A stretch of DNA of 64,000 nucleotides from Pegoplata infirma (taxonomy: Eukaryota; Arthropoda; Insecta; Diptera; Anthomyiidae), in assembly GCA_963921195.1 (NCBI GenBank), contig OY992536.1:318821038-318885037 (forward strand), written 5' to 3'. This document shows, in pieces, positions 34,021 to 44,441 of this stretch (the first letter of the stretch is position 1; every line of letters starts with the position of its first letter). Below the pieces are notes generated by a model. The model was not told the DNA's origin. It ran no database searches and saw only the letters and a list, made by a program, of their open reading frames with translations. A program made the translations under genes and the position numbers.

Positions 34021-34822
34021 CTAAATCCACTAACTGGTTCCATAGAACCGAAAAATTTCGTTAACTTTACTTCAAAAATTTTTTTGTTGATAAGTTAACG
34101 ATTTTCAATAACGACAATGTTCGGTAGAAAAATGTTATAGAATCGCTTTTAAAGACAATTGTCGATAATTAACGATTTTTGACAATATAACTACCGATTT
34201 TTTTCGTTAAAAAGTTAGTGAATTGCGCTACAGTATTTAAATTTTACCTTAACTTTGAATGACTTTTACGAAAAAAGGAAAGAAAAATCGCAAACAAGTT
34301 AAATGAACCATGGGTCAACCCATCAAAACTTTCCGGTCTACTTAACATTCCAGAATCAATGATTTTTGTTTGAAATTGTCCCGAAAGTAATCGTTTTTAA
34401 CACTAATTTATTTTTTTTGACAAATAATTTTAATAGAAACTTTAAAATTGGTTTCAAAAAATTTTGGAACTGATTTAAATTCGTTATAAAAACAGTGTAT
34501 TTCATAGAAAATTTTTAATCGTAATCGCATGATTTTTTTGTCGATTACGATTACGATTAATTGGTGCGATTAATCGCGATTACGATTACGATTACGATTT
34601 TAATCGTTTTGCAAACTCTACGCAAAACATTATCATGATTTAATGTTTTGGGCAAGAGAACAAAATTCGCAGGCATTTTGTTAATACTCAAACGCTTTTT
34701 AAAAAAAATTTGAAAACTTCAGTGGGCCACAAAAAAAAGAATTCGAGCTAAGTTTTAAAAACGCTTCCGGGGTTTTGGTCTATTTTTGAAATACTTTAAT
34801 TTTTTTGTCCCATCCAAGATAA

Positions 34823-35309
34823 AACAAGTAAAAAAGTTAAATTCGGCCTTGCCGAATGCAGTGATACCCTCCACTATTTCAAAAAGATTATTGCTAAAAA
34901 CTTTATTTAAAAGGAAATTTTTTTGAAAAAAAAAATTTCCGCGAAAAAAATTTTGGTAAAAAAAAAATCCGCGATTTTTTTCTTTTTTTGTCAAAAAATA
35001 TGTTCGTACTTGTTTAAATACCATTTGGTGTTAAATTATGTTCACATATGTATGGCAACCAGAAGCCGAATTAAAGCATTTTGTATTTTTAGGTTATGTT
35101 GAATGTTTCAGTTTCAGTCATCTCTGTGCAATATTTTGTCCGTGACAGCATTTTCCACAGACAGACAGACGGACATCGCTATGTCTTAAAATCGATCGGG
35201 CATCATGAATATATATACTTTATGGGGTCCCAGACCGATATTTCGATGAGTTACAAAGGGAATGACAAACTTGTATATACCCTCTATCACTAAGTGGAGG
35301 GTATAAAAA
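34823..35309 (+). mobile_element. Mini-me-like element, subfamily A (uninterrupted)
   Basis: It runs ACAAGTAAAAAAGTTAAATT to AAGTGGAGGGTATAAAAA, with GACAGACAGACGGACATCGC in the middle. A deletion around 35100 removes the AACTTTTGAACCGCTGAACC part present in other copies. Useful as the empty-site reference for the copy at 19907. Confidence 0.65.
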
Positions 35310-35603
35310 TTGTGTTGCACAGTGTAATTTACCTTTTTCTTTGTTTACAAACAATTTATGGTCAAAAGAATTGGTGGTCAACAAATGCGATTTTTTTTCT
35401 ACTGTACGTAAAAAATTTTACATTTTGTTTGGGTCGTTAAGAAAATTAGTTGATTTCTGAATATAAATGACTAGACTATTTGTTAATTTTTTTATGTTCG
35501 AACTTGTAAAAAATCGACTTAGAAATATTTAAAAAAAAAATTTATAAAAAATGTCTATAAATAATTTCATTTTCCAGACCCTCGTAGCACATTTATTTTT
35601 AAA

Positions 35604-36201
35604 ACTCAGAAAATTATTTAAGTTACTACATGTTAGTTGTTTGTATATTACTGTAAAATATACAAACAACTAACATGTAGTAAGTTGTTTTCAACTACAA
35701 AGTCAGTGGTTTTTGTATGAAAAATATCAAACAATTATTTCTGTTAGTTATTTTAAGTAGTTTTTTTGAATAACTAACAAAAAAGTACTGTGATGTAGTA
35801 ACAGTTATTTAAAGTAGTTAATTTTATTTTTTTATCTCTGAAAAATTTTCAAAGTTTTTTTCCAAAAAATAAAAACAAATTTTCGTTTTTTTTTTTATTT
35901 TTCACAACTTTTTTTTTAAAAAAAAAAACTTTGAAAAAATTTGTCCTTCAAATTTTTTTCTGAAAAATTTTTTGAAAAAAAAAAAAATATTTATTGATTA
36001 TTATATTTTTACTACATTATAGTTGTTTTGACTACAAATGTAAGTAGTTTTTACTACATAAGTCAGTTGTTTTTTGTCAGTTAAAATAACTAGCATTGTT
36101 AGTTGATTTAATTGAAAAAGTAGTTGACACCAAAACAACTTACAAAGTAGTTATTTTAACTGACATTTTCAGTTGATTTTACTAACATAATTTTTTGAGT
36201 G
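35604..36201. mobile_element. CACTCARAA-family MITE, inverted orientation
   Basis: It starts ACTCAGAAAATTATTTAAGT (first C lost) and ends AACATAATTTTTTGAGTG. It has the same order of blocks as 26801-27467 read from the other strand. 598 bp. It lies in a region whose two sides resemble one another (TTTTGTCCGGCACTG at 36303 and GCCGGACAAAAGTATTCACA at 31034), hinting that it is part of a larger inverted structure. Confidence 0.75.
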
Positions 36202-37492
36202 TTAAATTAATCTGGACGCTATAAAGCTTTAGTTTAAGCTTTATAAAATACCTACAAAACACTGTTTTAAAAATGTGGCATTTTTTAGTTCTGTGTAAAT
36301 ACTTTTGTCCGGCACTGTATCTAAATAAATATAAACGTAAGATGATTTTAACCCTTTGACTACAGTACAGACATGTTTAAAACAGTAATTGTGAATTATT
36401 CAAATATCGAATGCAGGTTTTATACACATGCTTATACAAAACGTTTTTTGTGTAGAGTTTCCCTGTAAAAAAATTTAAATTTTTAAAAATTTTGAAAAAA
36501 GTTAAAATTTTGGAAAATCTTAACCCGTTTAGAGGACATAGCGTGCCTAAGCTTTAACTTCTGTTTCATATATCACCACTGGGTGGCACAGTGGAGCAAT
36601 GATTTTAAACCAATTTTTGCGCTAAAAAAATACAGCTTTAAAAAATGTCGTCCGGTGAAGGGGTTAATTGCACGTTGCTAATTGTTGTTTTTTTTTTTGG
36701 CAGATGTTTAATCTAAAAAAAAAACAAGTGGCTGAGGTATCGGTAGCATCATATTGTTGTTATCATATGTTTTTCTTTTAGGTATATTCGAGAAAAATAT
36801 AATATTTATTTGGACATATTTTGCTAATAAAATAATTTTAATTAGCAGGCTTGCACAAAATATGCACAGTGATTTATGTAAAACAATTTAATGGAAAATA
36901 TTAAAGAAAGTTGTGAAATAAAATAATTGTAGAGGAGAAATTTTGGCGAATTATTAAATTTTAACACCGCGAAAATTATTTTTTTTGTCGTTTTTCAAAA
37001 CGTTACAAAACACACCGCGTACATACTCGCATTTATAGTTTTTATTCTGTTAATCCATTGAATGCTTTGACGTATGAGCGATTTTTTCTGTAATTGAAAT
37101 ATTAATCATACGCCTAATACGAGTGTATTAGGGTCGGTGTTGCCAGAACTTAGTATTCAAAAACGATTAAATCAGTTCAAAAAAATGGCTAAAATTGGCA
37201 AAAAGGCTAAAATATGTCATATGTATTACTTTTTTAAGAAAAACTTGTGTGTGTAAATTTTCATTTAAATCAGAACAAGGATTAGAGGTCCTGCGATATA
37301 TCCTTTTTCTTAAAAACGCTATAAAACCTACAATTATGAGATCGTTATAAAACTTGATACGTAAATTGATATTTATAAGGTTTATATTAATGCCAAATTT
37401 GGATAAAATCGGGTTATTAATGAAGACAACACAAAAAATATCCTTTATTGAAAAATGGGTTTAAAACTCCTAAAATGCTTTTGCAAAAATAA
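36202..37492. other. AT-rich sequence, no gene seen
   Basis: It includes ATCATACGCCTAATACG near 37107, like the GCGTATG repeats at 22450 and 58910. Nothing else can be named. Confidence 0.3.
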
Positions 37493-38030
37493 CATGTAAA
37501 AAGGTTAAATTCGGCCTTGCCGAATGTATTGAACCACTCTAGAATTACTATTGAAAAAATATTTTTTTTTCAAAAAAAATTTCTGCGAAAAAAACAATTT
37601 GGAAAAAAAATTCCGGGATTTTATGTTCGTACTTGTTAAAATACCATTTGGTGTTCAATTATGTTCACATATGTCAACCAGCAGTCGAATTAAAACATTT
37701 TGTATTTTTAGGTTATGTTGAATATACCAACATTTTCGAGGGTCCTTACATTTTCGTTCATAACTTTTGAACCGCTGAACCGATATCGCTCAAATGCAAT
37801 ACCCAACTGCTCGGGAAAACTTCCCAAAATATGTAAAGTTTCAGTCATCTCCGTGTAATATTTTTGCCGTAATCACCATTTTCACAAACAGACAGACGGA
37901 AATCGCTAGAATGTCTTAAAATCGATCACTGATCAATAATATACATACTTTAAGGACCGATATTTCGATGAGTTACAAACGAAATGACAAACTTATATAT
38001 ATCCTCTTTCACTAAGTGGACGGTATAAAA
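37493..38030 (+). mobile_element. Mini-me-like element, subfamily A, diverged
   Basis: TGTAAAAAGGTTAAATTCGG at the left, TAACTTTTGAACCGCTGAAC in the middle, AACAGACAGACGGAAATCGC, then CTAAGTGGACGGTATAAAA at the right. It has more substitutions than the copies at 19907 or 34823. Confidence 0.6.
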
Positions 38031-38087
38031 AAAACTAACAATCGATGTCTACCAAAAATAAATTTGAGGTCAGACAAATCATTGTGC

Positions 38088-39424
38088 ATATGAGGCATTC
38101 CACACCAAAATGTTCAGCAAAAAAAAGTTGTGTCGAGTCAATATGAAATCATTTGAAAAATATTCGCTCTTAGGGTACTATTAAATACCAAAAATAAAAT
38201 TTAAGTTTTTTCAAAAAGTGGGCCTTGTTGGCGTGGCCAAAAATTGAAAATATCTAACTTTTTTGCCTGAGCATCTTTACTTCAATATTTATGCAAGTTA
38301 AATGAAACACAGTAAAGTCTTAAAGACAAAAGTTTTTTATAGATTTTTGAATGGGCTATCGATTAAAAAAAAAAAAATTGGAAAATTTTCAGAAGATGTT
38401 CTGAATTTTTTAAATTTAAACTTAAACTTTATTTATCAAAAAAACATGCCGCAATTTTATTTTTTTTTAATTTTTTAAAAAAAAGTTAAGGGACTTTTCT
38501 ATCTGTTCTGAAATTTTCAGAGATGTGTTTTACCTTGTTTTCGAGAAATCAAATGTCAAAGATTGCAACACGCTAATTTTATACAATAATGGTGTATAAA
38601 ACGTGTGCGTATGAGTAATATCAATACTTAAAAAATATTTTAAGAGGCGATGAATGCGTGAGTGAGTTTTTAATAACGATTACTCACGCTCATGAAAGAA
38701 CAAATTTAGTCACGCACGATATTTTATTTTGCTCATGCTCATTCACGCACACGTGAGTAGAAAATAAAAAAAATGTTCACGTGAGTAAAATAAAATATCG
38801 TGCGTGACTATTTTTTTCTTTCATTAGCGTGCGTGATCATAAATAAAAACTCACTCACGCTCCCATCGCCTCTTAAAATATTTTTAAGTATTGATATTAC
38901 TCATACGCACACGTTTTATACACCATTATTGTATAAAATTAGGGTATTGCAATCTTTAACATTTGATTTCTCGAAAACAAGGTAAAACACATCTCTGAAA
39001 ATTTCAGAACAGATGGGAAAGAACTTTTTTTTAAAAAATTAAAAAAAAAAATAAAATTGCGGCATGTTTTTTGATAAATAAAGTTTAAGTTTAAATTTGA
39101 AAAAATCAGAACTTTTTCTGAAAATTTTCCAATTTTTATTTTTTTAATCGATAGCCCATACAAAAATCTATAAAAAACTTTTGTCTTAAAGACTTTACTG
39201 TGTTTCATTTAATTTGCATAAATATTGAAGTAAAGATACTCAGACAAAAAAGTTTGATATTTTCAATATTTGACCACGCCTACAAGGCCCACTTTTTGAA
39301 AAAACTTAAATTTTGTTTTTTTTATTTAATAGTACCCCAAGAGCGAATACTTTGCAAATGATTTCATATTGACTCGACACAACTTTTTTTTTTTGTTGAA
39401 CATTTGGTATGGAATGCCTCATAT
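38088..39424. mobile_element. Foldback element FB-B copy 1, near-continuous palindrome
   Basis: It starts ATATGAGGCATTCCACACCA and ends with the inverse GGTATGGAATGCCTCATAT. The arms are matched over their whole length (about 660 bp each): for example GTGTTTTACCTTGTTTTCGA at 38524 and its inverse at 38977, and AGAGGCGATG at 38643 against CATCGCCTCTT near 38865. The centre is a GTGAGTGA / TCACTCAC hairpin. No transposase is present; the open frame at 38939 reads one arm. Confidence 0.85.
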
Positions 39425-40030
39425 ACTAAATTTAATTTAATTGTACCTACTTACGTTAATAGTCATTGCATGTCAAGTCATTTAAAAATTTAACACGTCT
39501 GAATGAAAGAACATAAATAAAGAAATTCTTTTAATACACACAAACAAATTTATTGGTCAATAAAGCCAAAAATATGGTTTTAGGGTCAACGACATTTTCA
39601 GAAACAACTGTCTGGAAAAACAGACATTCATAAAAACAACAAAAACTTAAAATATAAAATTTTCTGTAATAATTTTATATTTTATTTAAAAAAAACTTAT
39701 TGTAAGTTGAATCCAAAGCAACTGCACAAAACAACTTTTACAGTAAAATTAACAATTATGGTAGTTGTTTTTATTTAAAAAAAATGTATTTTTTTATTAT
39801 TTAGTGTAGTTGATTTCATTAAAAATAATTGACATTATTATTCTGCAGATTGTTAATATTGTTTTTTTTACAATTGGTCATTTAATAAAATGTAGTTGTT
39901 TGCAAAATAACCAAATTAAGTTAGTTTTGCCTAGCAAATAGTGATTTGGTTGTTTTTACATTTAGTTTTACTGACCAAAATTTTTTCAGTGTACTTATAT
40001 TCGAATTTTAAAACTATTTCAATTCTTTAG
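39425..40030. other. Intron or upstream region of the carrier gene
   Basis: It contains a diverged TIR-like piece (right end CCAAAATTTTTTCAGTG near 39990; possible left partner ACACACAAACAAATTTATTG near 39537) with TAGTTGTTTT motifs. The sequence just before 40031 is a good acceptor, so at least the last part is intron. The first coding exon of the carrier is not recognised. Confidence 0.4.
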
Positions 40031-43000
40031 GAGCATGTGGCGTATTAATAGCACATCCTTTGGATACAATAAAAACCTGGCAACAGGCCTCAAATACCTC
40101 AGTACCAACAGCAGTTTCACAAATTTTTAAACGTAATAATGGGGTAAGTAGATATTCTCTATATCGAGGGCGAATATTAAAAATTTGCTATCTGCTATGC
40201 TATATGCTATAACACTGTTGATAGCAAGTTTTGAATATTCGCCCTCGATATTTTTTATTACAAATTTTTTGTAAGAAAATTAATTTGAAATGTTCTTTTT
40301 CATAGATAAATGGATTTTACAGAGGCATGTTTTTCCCCTTTATTACCACGGGTGGCATCAATTCCATATTATTTGGTGTCTATGGTAATCATCTTAGACA
40401 GCTAAGACTTGTCTGCCACAGTGACTATCAGCGGGAACAATTGGAAGATAAAAATATGTTTATTGCTGGTTCTATAGCTGGTTTTGTGCAATCATTTATT
40501 TCCTGTCCCATAGAATTAGTAAAAGTTCGACTGCAGACACATCATTGTAAGTTTGAGAATAATCAGATCGCTCAAATACTTTCATTTTAAATATAAAAAA
40601 ACAAGAGGTACTTTTTTTAAAAGGCACTTTTCATAAAAGGTACTTTTTATAAATGGTACTTTTTATAAAAGGTACTTTTTATAAAAGGTACTTTTTATAA
40701 AAGGTACTTTTTATAAAAGGTACTTTTTATAAAAGGTACTTTTTATGAAAGGTACTTTTTATAAAAGGTAATTTTTATAAAAGGTACTTTTTATAAAAGG
40801 TTCTTTTTATAAAAGGTACTTTTTATAAAAGGTACTTTTTATAAAAGGTACTTTTTATAAAAGGTACTATTTTTAAAAGGCACTTTTAATAAAGGTACTT
40901 TTTTATAAAAGGTATTTTTTTATAAAAGGTACTTTTTATAAAAGGTACTTTTTATAAAAGGTACTTTTTATAAAAGGTACTTTTTATAAAAGGTACTTTT
41001 TATAAAAGGTACTTTTTATAAAAGGTACTTTTTATAAAAGGTACTTTTTATAAAAGGTACTTTTTATAAAAGGTACTTTTTATAAAAAATACGTTTTATA
41101 GAAGGTACTTTTTATAAAAGATACTTTTTATAAAAGGTACTTTTTATAAAAGGTGTTTTTTATAAAAGGTACTTTTTATAAAAGGCACTTTTTATAAAAG
41201 GTACTTTTTATAAAAGGTACTTTTTATAAAAGGTACTTTTTATAAAAGGTACTTTTTATAAAAGGTACTTTTTATAAAAGGTACTTTTTATAAAAGGTAC
41301 TTTTTATTAAAGGTACTTTTTATAAAAGGTACTTTTTATAAAAGGTACTTTTTATAAAAGGTACTTTTAATAAAAGGTACTATTTTATAAAAGTTACCTT
41401 TTATTAAAGTTACTTTATATAAAAGGTACTTTTTATAAAAGGTACTTTTTATAAAAGGTACTTTTTATAAAAGGTACTTTTTATAAAAGGTACTTTTTAT
41501 AAAAGGTACTTTTTATAAAAGGTACTTTTTATAAAAGGTACTTTTTATAAAAGGTACTTTTTATATAAGGTACTTTTTATAAAAGGTACTTTTTATAAAA
41601 GGTACTTTTTATAAAAGGTTCTTTTTATAAAAGGTACTTTTTATAAAAGGTACTTTTTATAAAAGGTACTTTTTATAAAAGGTACTTTTTATAAAAGGTA
41701 CTTTTTATAAAAGGTACTTTTTATAAAAGGTACTTTTTATAAAAGGTACTTTTTATAAAAGGTACTTTTTATAAAAGGTACTTTTTATAAAAGGTACTTT
41801 TTATAAAAGAGAGGAGAATTTCAGAAATGGGGACTCCAATCCTTTTTTAACCCATTATCGTCCGTTAAGCAAAAAGCGGTTTTCCGCAACAATTTGTATG
41901 AAAATAAAGATTTCACCGCGTTTTTGTGCCAAAACAGATTCCATTGCCTCTACAAATGTGATTAGAGCGATCAAATACAAAACTTAATCTTGAATATACT
42001 TAATATACTTAAAATTATTTTTTTCAATTCTTTTAGACTACAATGAATACATTTTGGGCAAACGTAGAACCACATTTACAACATTTACGGAAATTCTTAA
42101 AAAAGATGGTATAACTGGTCTCTATCGTGGATTATTGCCTATGATGTGTCGGTAAATATTTAAACACCTTCCATCTCAAATTAAAAAAAAATATATTTAA
42201 ATTATTTTTTTTTCTTATTCTTCCAGTGATGTTTTCCCGTACGGTATTTATATGCTGGCATATCGTCATACTACTAGTTATTTAGATGAAACAGAATTTG
42301 TACAAAATCGTCGAAAATTACGTAAAGATAATGAAACACAGGTGGATTTTGTTGTTACAACTTTAGCGGGGGCATGGGCTGGAATACTATCGTGGGTTTG
42401 TGTCATACCATTTGATGTGGTTAAAACAATAATGCAGGCTGAAGAAAGTAGTCAATATCGTAATATTTGGCATTGTTTAACGAAAAATTTTAAGGTAATT
42501 TTACTTTAAAAATATCAATTTAAATTCGAGAAAGATTAATTAAAAAAACATAAAATATTTAAAATATGAAGATTACATAAAATTTTAAAAAAAGTTAATT
42601 AATTTTGAAAAAGTTAAGTTGAATTTGGTAGATTAGAAGTTTAATAAAAATCAACTAAAATTTGGATCAGTTGAAATTCAAAAAATTTTTTTGAAAACTC
42701 AAAAAAGATCGGAAGAAATTAAAAAAAGTTACACACAAAATTTTTTTTTTCATGAACGATTTTCATAGTATTTATGAACAAATTCATACAATTTATTAAA
42801 TTTTTCATAATATTTATAAACTTTTTCATAGTATTTATGAAAAATGTTAAAAATTCTTAAATTTCACATATTATGATTTATTCATAAATACTATGAAAAA
42901 GTTTATAAATATTATGAAAAAGTTAATAAATTGTATGAATTTGTTCATAAATACTATGAAAATCGTTCATGGAAAAAAACATTTTTTTTGTGTGTATTTA

Positions 43001-43376
43001 GAATTCGATTTTAATATTTTTATTTTAATATCAAATATAATTTTTAAATCAAAATTGGAATCTTTCAAATTAAAGTTGATGGTTTTCAAATTTAAGTTGA
43101 TCTTTTTTAATTTCCAGTTAAGATTTTTTGAGATTCCATTCATCTTTTTCGAATTTCAATTGATCATATTTTAAATTCAATCGGGAATTTACTAAATTTA
43201 ATATTTCCATTTATTCATTTCAGCGCTATGGTTGGCGTAGACTCTTCCGTGGCAGTTGGATGTTGGTGGTGCGTGCTATACCATTTAATGCTGCTACTTT
43301 CTTAGGCTATGAATATGCTTTGGAATGGTGTCACAAATATTTAGAGGTGCGGAAAACTTCACCGAAATTTATTTAA
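40031..43376 (+). CDS. Mitochondrial carrier family (SLC25) gene, five exons, first exon missing
   Basis: Exons are 40031-40143, 40306-40546, 42037-42151, 42227-42494 and 43224-43376 (TAA at 43374-43376); all introns start GT and end AG, and the phases join without a break. About 295 residues are covered. The three carrier repeats show HPLDTIK, CPIELVKVRLQ and IPFDVVKTIMQ, each with its following FYRG / LYRG / LFRG motif, the P-x-[DE]-x-x-[KR] signature of inner-membrane carriers. A short 5' exon of perhaps 10-15 residues must precede, since the first visible codon is split and completes a Gly or Arg. The substrate cannot be told; it looks like the SLC25A45/47/48-type orphans, a weak guess. 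No frameshift or missing signature residue is seen, so it is probably functional. Intron 2 holds the large minisatellite and intron 4 a MITE. Confidence 0.9.
40606..41810 (+). repeat. 16-bp minisatellite in carrier intron 2
   Basis: About 75 head-to-tail copies of GGTACTTTTTATAAAA span about 1.2 kb. Most units are identical; variants (GGCACT, GGTTCT, GGTGTT, one-base length changes) cluster between 40860-40920, 41085-41160 and 41365-41415. It lies between exon 2 (ends 40546) and exon 3 (starts 42037), so it more than triples that intron. Confidence 0.95.
42732..42994. mobile_element. Small foldback MITE in carrier intron 4 (TA duplication)
   Basis: The ends are CACACAAAATTTTTTTTTCA and its inverse ...TTTTTTTTGTGTG, with TA at 42730-42731 and 42995-42996. 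Almost the whole 263 bp is a hairpin made of TTCATAGTATTTATGAA-type units. The 93-codon frame at 42893 reads this hairpin. Confidence 0.75.
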
Positions 43377-43439
43377 TGTTTAAAGTTTATTTTTTTATTT
43401 TGAATAAGATTTTTATATTATTTAATTTCTAATTTGGTA

Positions 43440-43445
43440 AATAAA
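43440..43445 (+). terminator. Possible polyadenylation signal of the carrier gene
   Basis: AATAAA lies 64 bases after the stop codon. Other AATAAA-like hexamers follow within 100 bases, so the exact site is uncertain. Confidence 0.4.
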
Positions 43446-43588
43446 TAATTGGCTGTGTAAATTTTAAAAATAATTTTTGCCTAAATATAGATTTATGGCA
43501 ATCAATTTAATTTGTATAAATAATAGTTTTTAAAATAAAATTAATTAAAAAAACTAAACTTTTTTTATTTAAAAATAAAAAAAAAATC

Positions 43589-43660
43589 TTCCCATACCGG
43601 GAATCGAACCCGGGCCTTCTGGGTGAAAGCCAGATATCCTAGCCACTAGACCATATGGGA
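43589..43660 (-). tRNA. tRNA-Glu (anticodon UUC)
   Basis: On the minus strand the 72-nt gene has a 7-bp acceptor stem TCCCATA/TATGGGA, discriminator A, D arm with GTCTAGTGGCTAGGA (A-box type), anticodon arm TCTGG-CTTTCAC-CCAGA with UUC at 34-36, and T arm with GGTTCGATTCC (B-box). No intron; CCA is not encoded, as usual in eukaryotes. A T run follows on the minus strand (plus-strand A10 from 43577), a polymerase III terminator. It matches the fly tRNA-Glu sequence as I remember it. All stems pair, so it should be functional. Confidence 0.97.
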
Positions 43661-43738
43661 TATACTATGCAGTTAGTTTTATTTACATAATATTGTCAAC
43701 AACCTTAAACACAAAAGCTTTTGAATAATGGTATTTAT

Positions 43739-44254
43739 TAGTGCCTACGGTCAGTACCGTAGTACCGGGAATACCGGTATTCCCGGTTCTCGGTATTACC
43801 GGGAAATGGTACCGGTTTCCCGATTCTTAACTCATTCCCGGTATTCCCGGGAATACCGGTATTCCCGGTTCCGGTTCTGACGGTATTCCCGGGACGTATG
43901 TACATTTTGTAAAATTTTGTACAATTCAAATGTTTTCTTTTCTTTTACTAAAAAAAAATTCAAAACATGTGAAAAACACCATTTACATTTTATTTTTTTA
44001 ATTTAAGAAAAAATAGTTACCAGATTTTTAAATAATTTTACAAACACAACTAAATATTACTGAAATACTGATTGAATAGTGTAATTTAAATATTTTAGGG
44101 TATAGTATTTTTTTGGTTTTTGAGAACCGGTACCAGGATCAGAACCGGGAATACCGGTATTCCCGGGAATATATATAGAACCGGGAAACCGGTTCCAGAA
44201 CCGGGAATACCGGTATTCCCGGGAATACCGAGAACCGGGAAATGGGGGGCACTA
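43739..44254. mobile_element. hAT-like MITE, TAGTGCC family, copy 2
   Basis: The 8-bp target duplication GTATTTAT lies at 43731-43738 and 44255-44262. Ends and CCGG palindromes are as in copy 1 (21726), and the two copies agree closely along their length (516 and 523 bp), including the AT-rich centre. It inserted about 80 bp upstream of the tRNA-Glu 5' end. Confidence 0.85.
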
Positions 44255-44441
44255 GTATTTATAAATATGTATTACTAATAGCTTTTCATACTAAAATGGA
44301 ATTAGAAACGAAAAGCTTTGTAGCATTTATTGCTAATGGTTTGTGTTTTTGCTAAGCCTTTATGGCATAAAAAGCTTTGCAATTATAGCAAAAGCATGCA
44401 GAATAACAAACTTTTATAATTAATTTTCCTGAAACTTAATA

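Larger units (their letters stand above)
33336..34230. mobile_element. TIR element TAGTGCGATTC, nested in the hAT-like element
   Basis: The ends are TAGTGCGATTCAGTAACTTT and, inverted, TAGCGCAATTCACTAACTTT, flanked by CAG at 33333-33335 and 34231-34233. Subterminal ATCGATATCGTTAAC / GTTAACGATTTTCAATAACG units repeat at both sides. The centre (33490-34020) is a foreign-looking block of higher G/C content. The class is unclear: the flanking match of 3 bp could be chance. Confidence 0.65.
32518..34620. mobile_element. hAT-like element with GATTACGATTA repeats at both ends
   Basis: The 8-bp target duplication CGCAAAAC lies at 32510-32517 and 34621-34628. The ends are TAGAGTTTGCAAA and the exact inverse TTTGCAAACTCTA. 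Subterminal blocks on both sides are made of AATCGCGATTACGATTA units, four or more in a row near 34570-34600. No transposase is seen. 2103 bp including a nested element at 33336-34230. TAGAG starts and 8-bp duplications occur in hAT families. Confidence 0.85.

Noticed and set aside
40606..41810. CRISPR-like regular array
   Set aside because: Units are contiguous 16-mers without spacers in a fly gene intron; it is a minisatellite.
42893..43174. Open frame downstream of carrier exon 4, possible alternative exon
   Set aside because: Its first half is the arm of a hairpin MITE and the rest is AT-rich intron. The carrier reading frame is complete without it.
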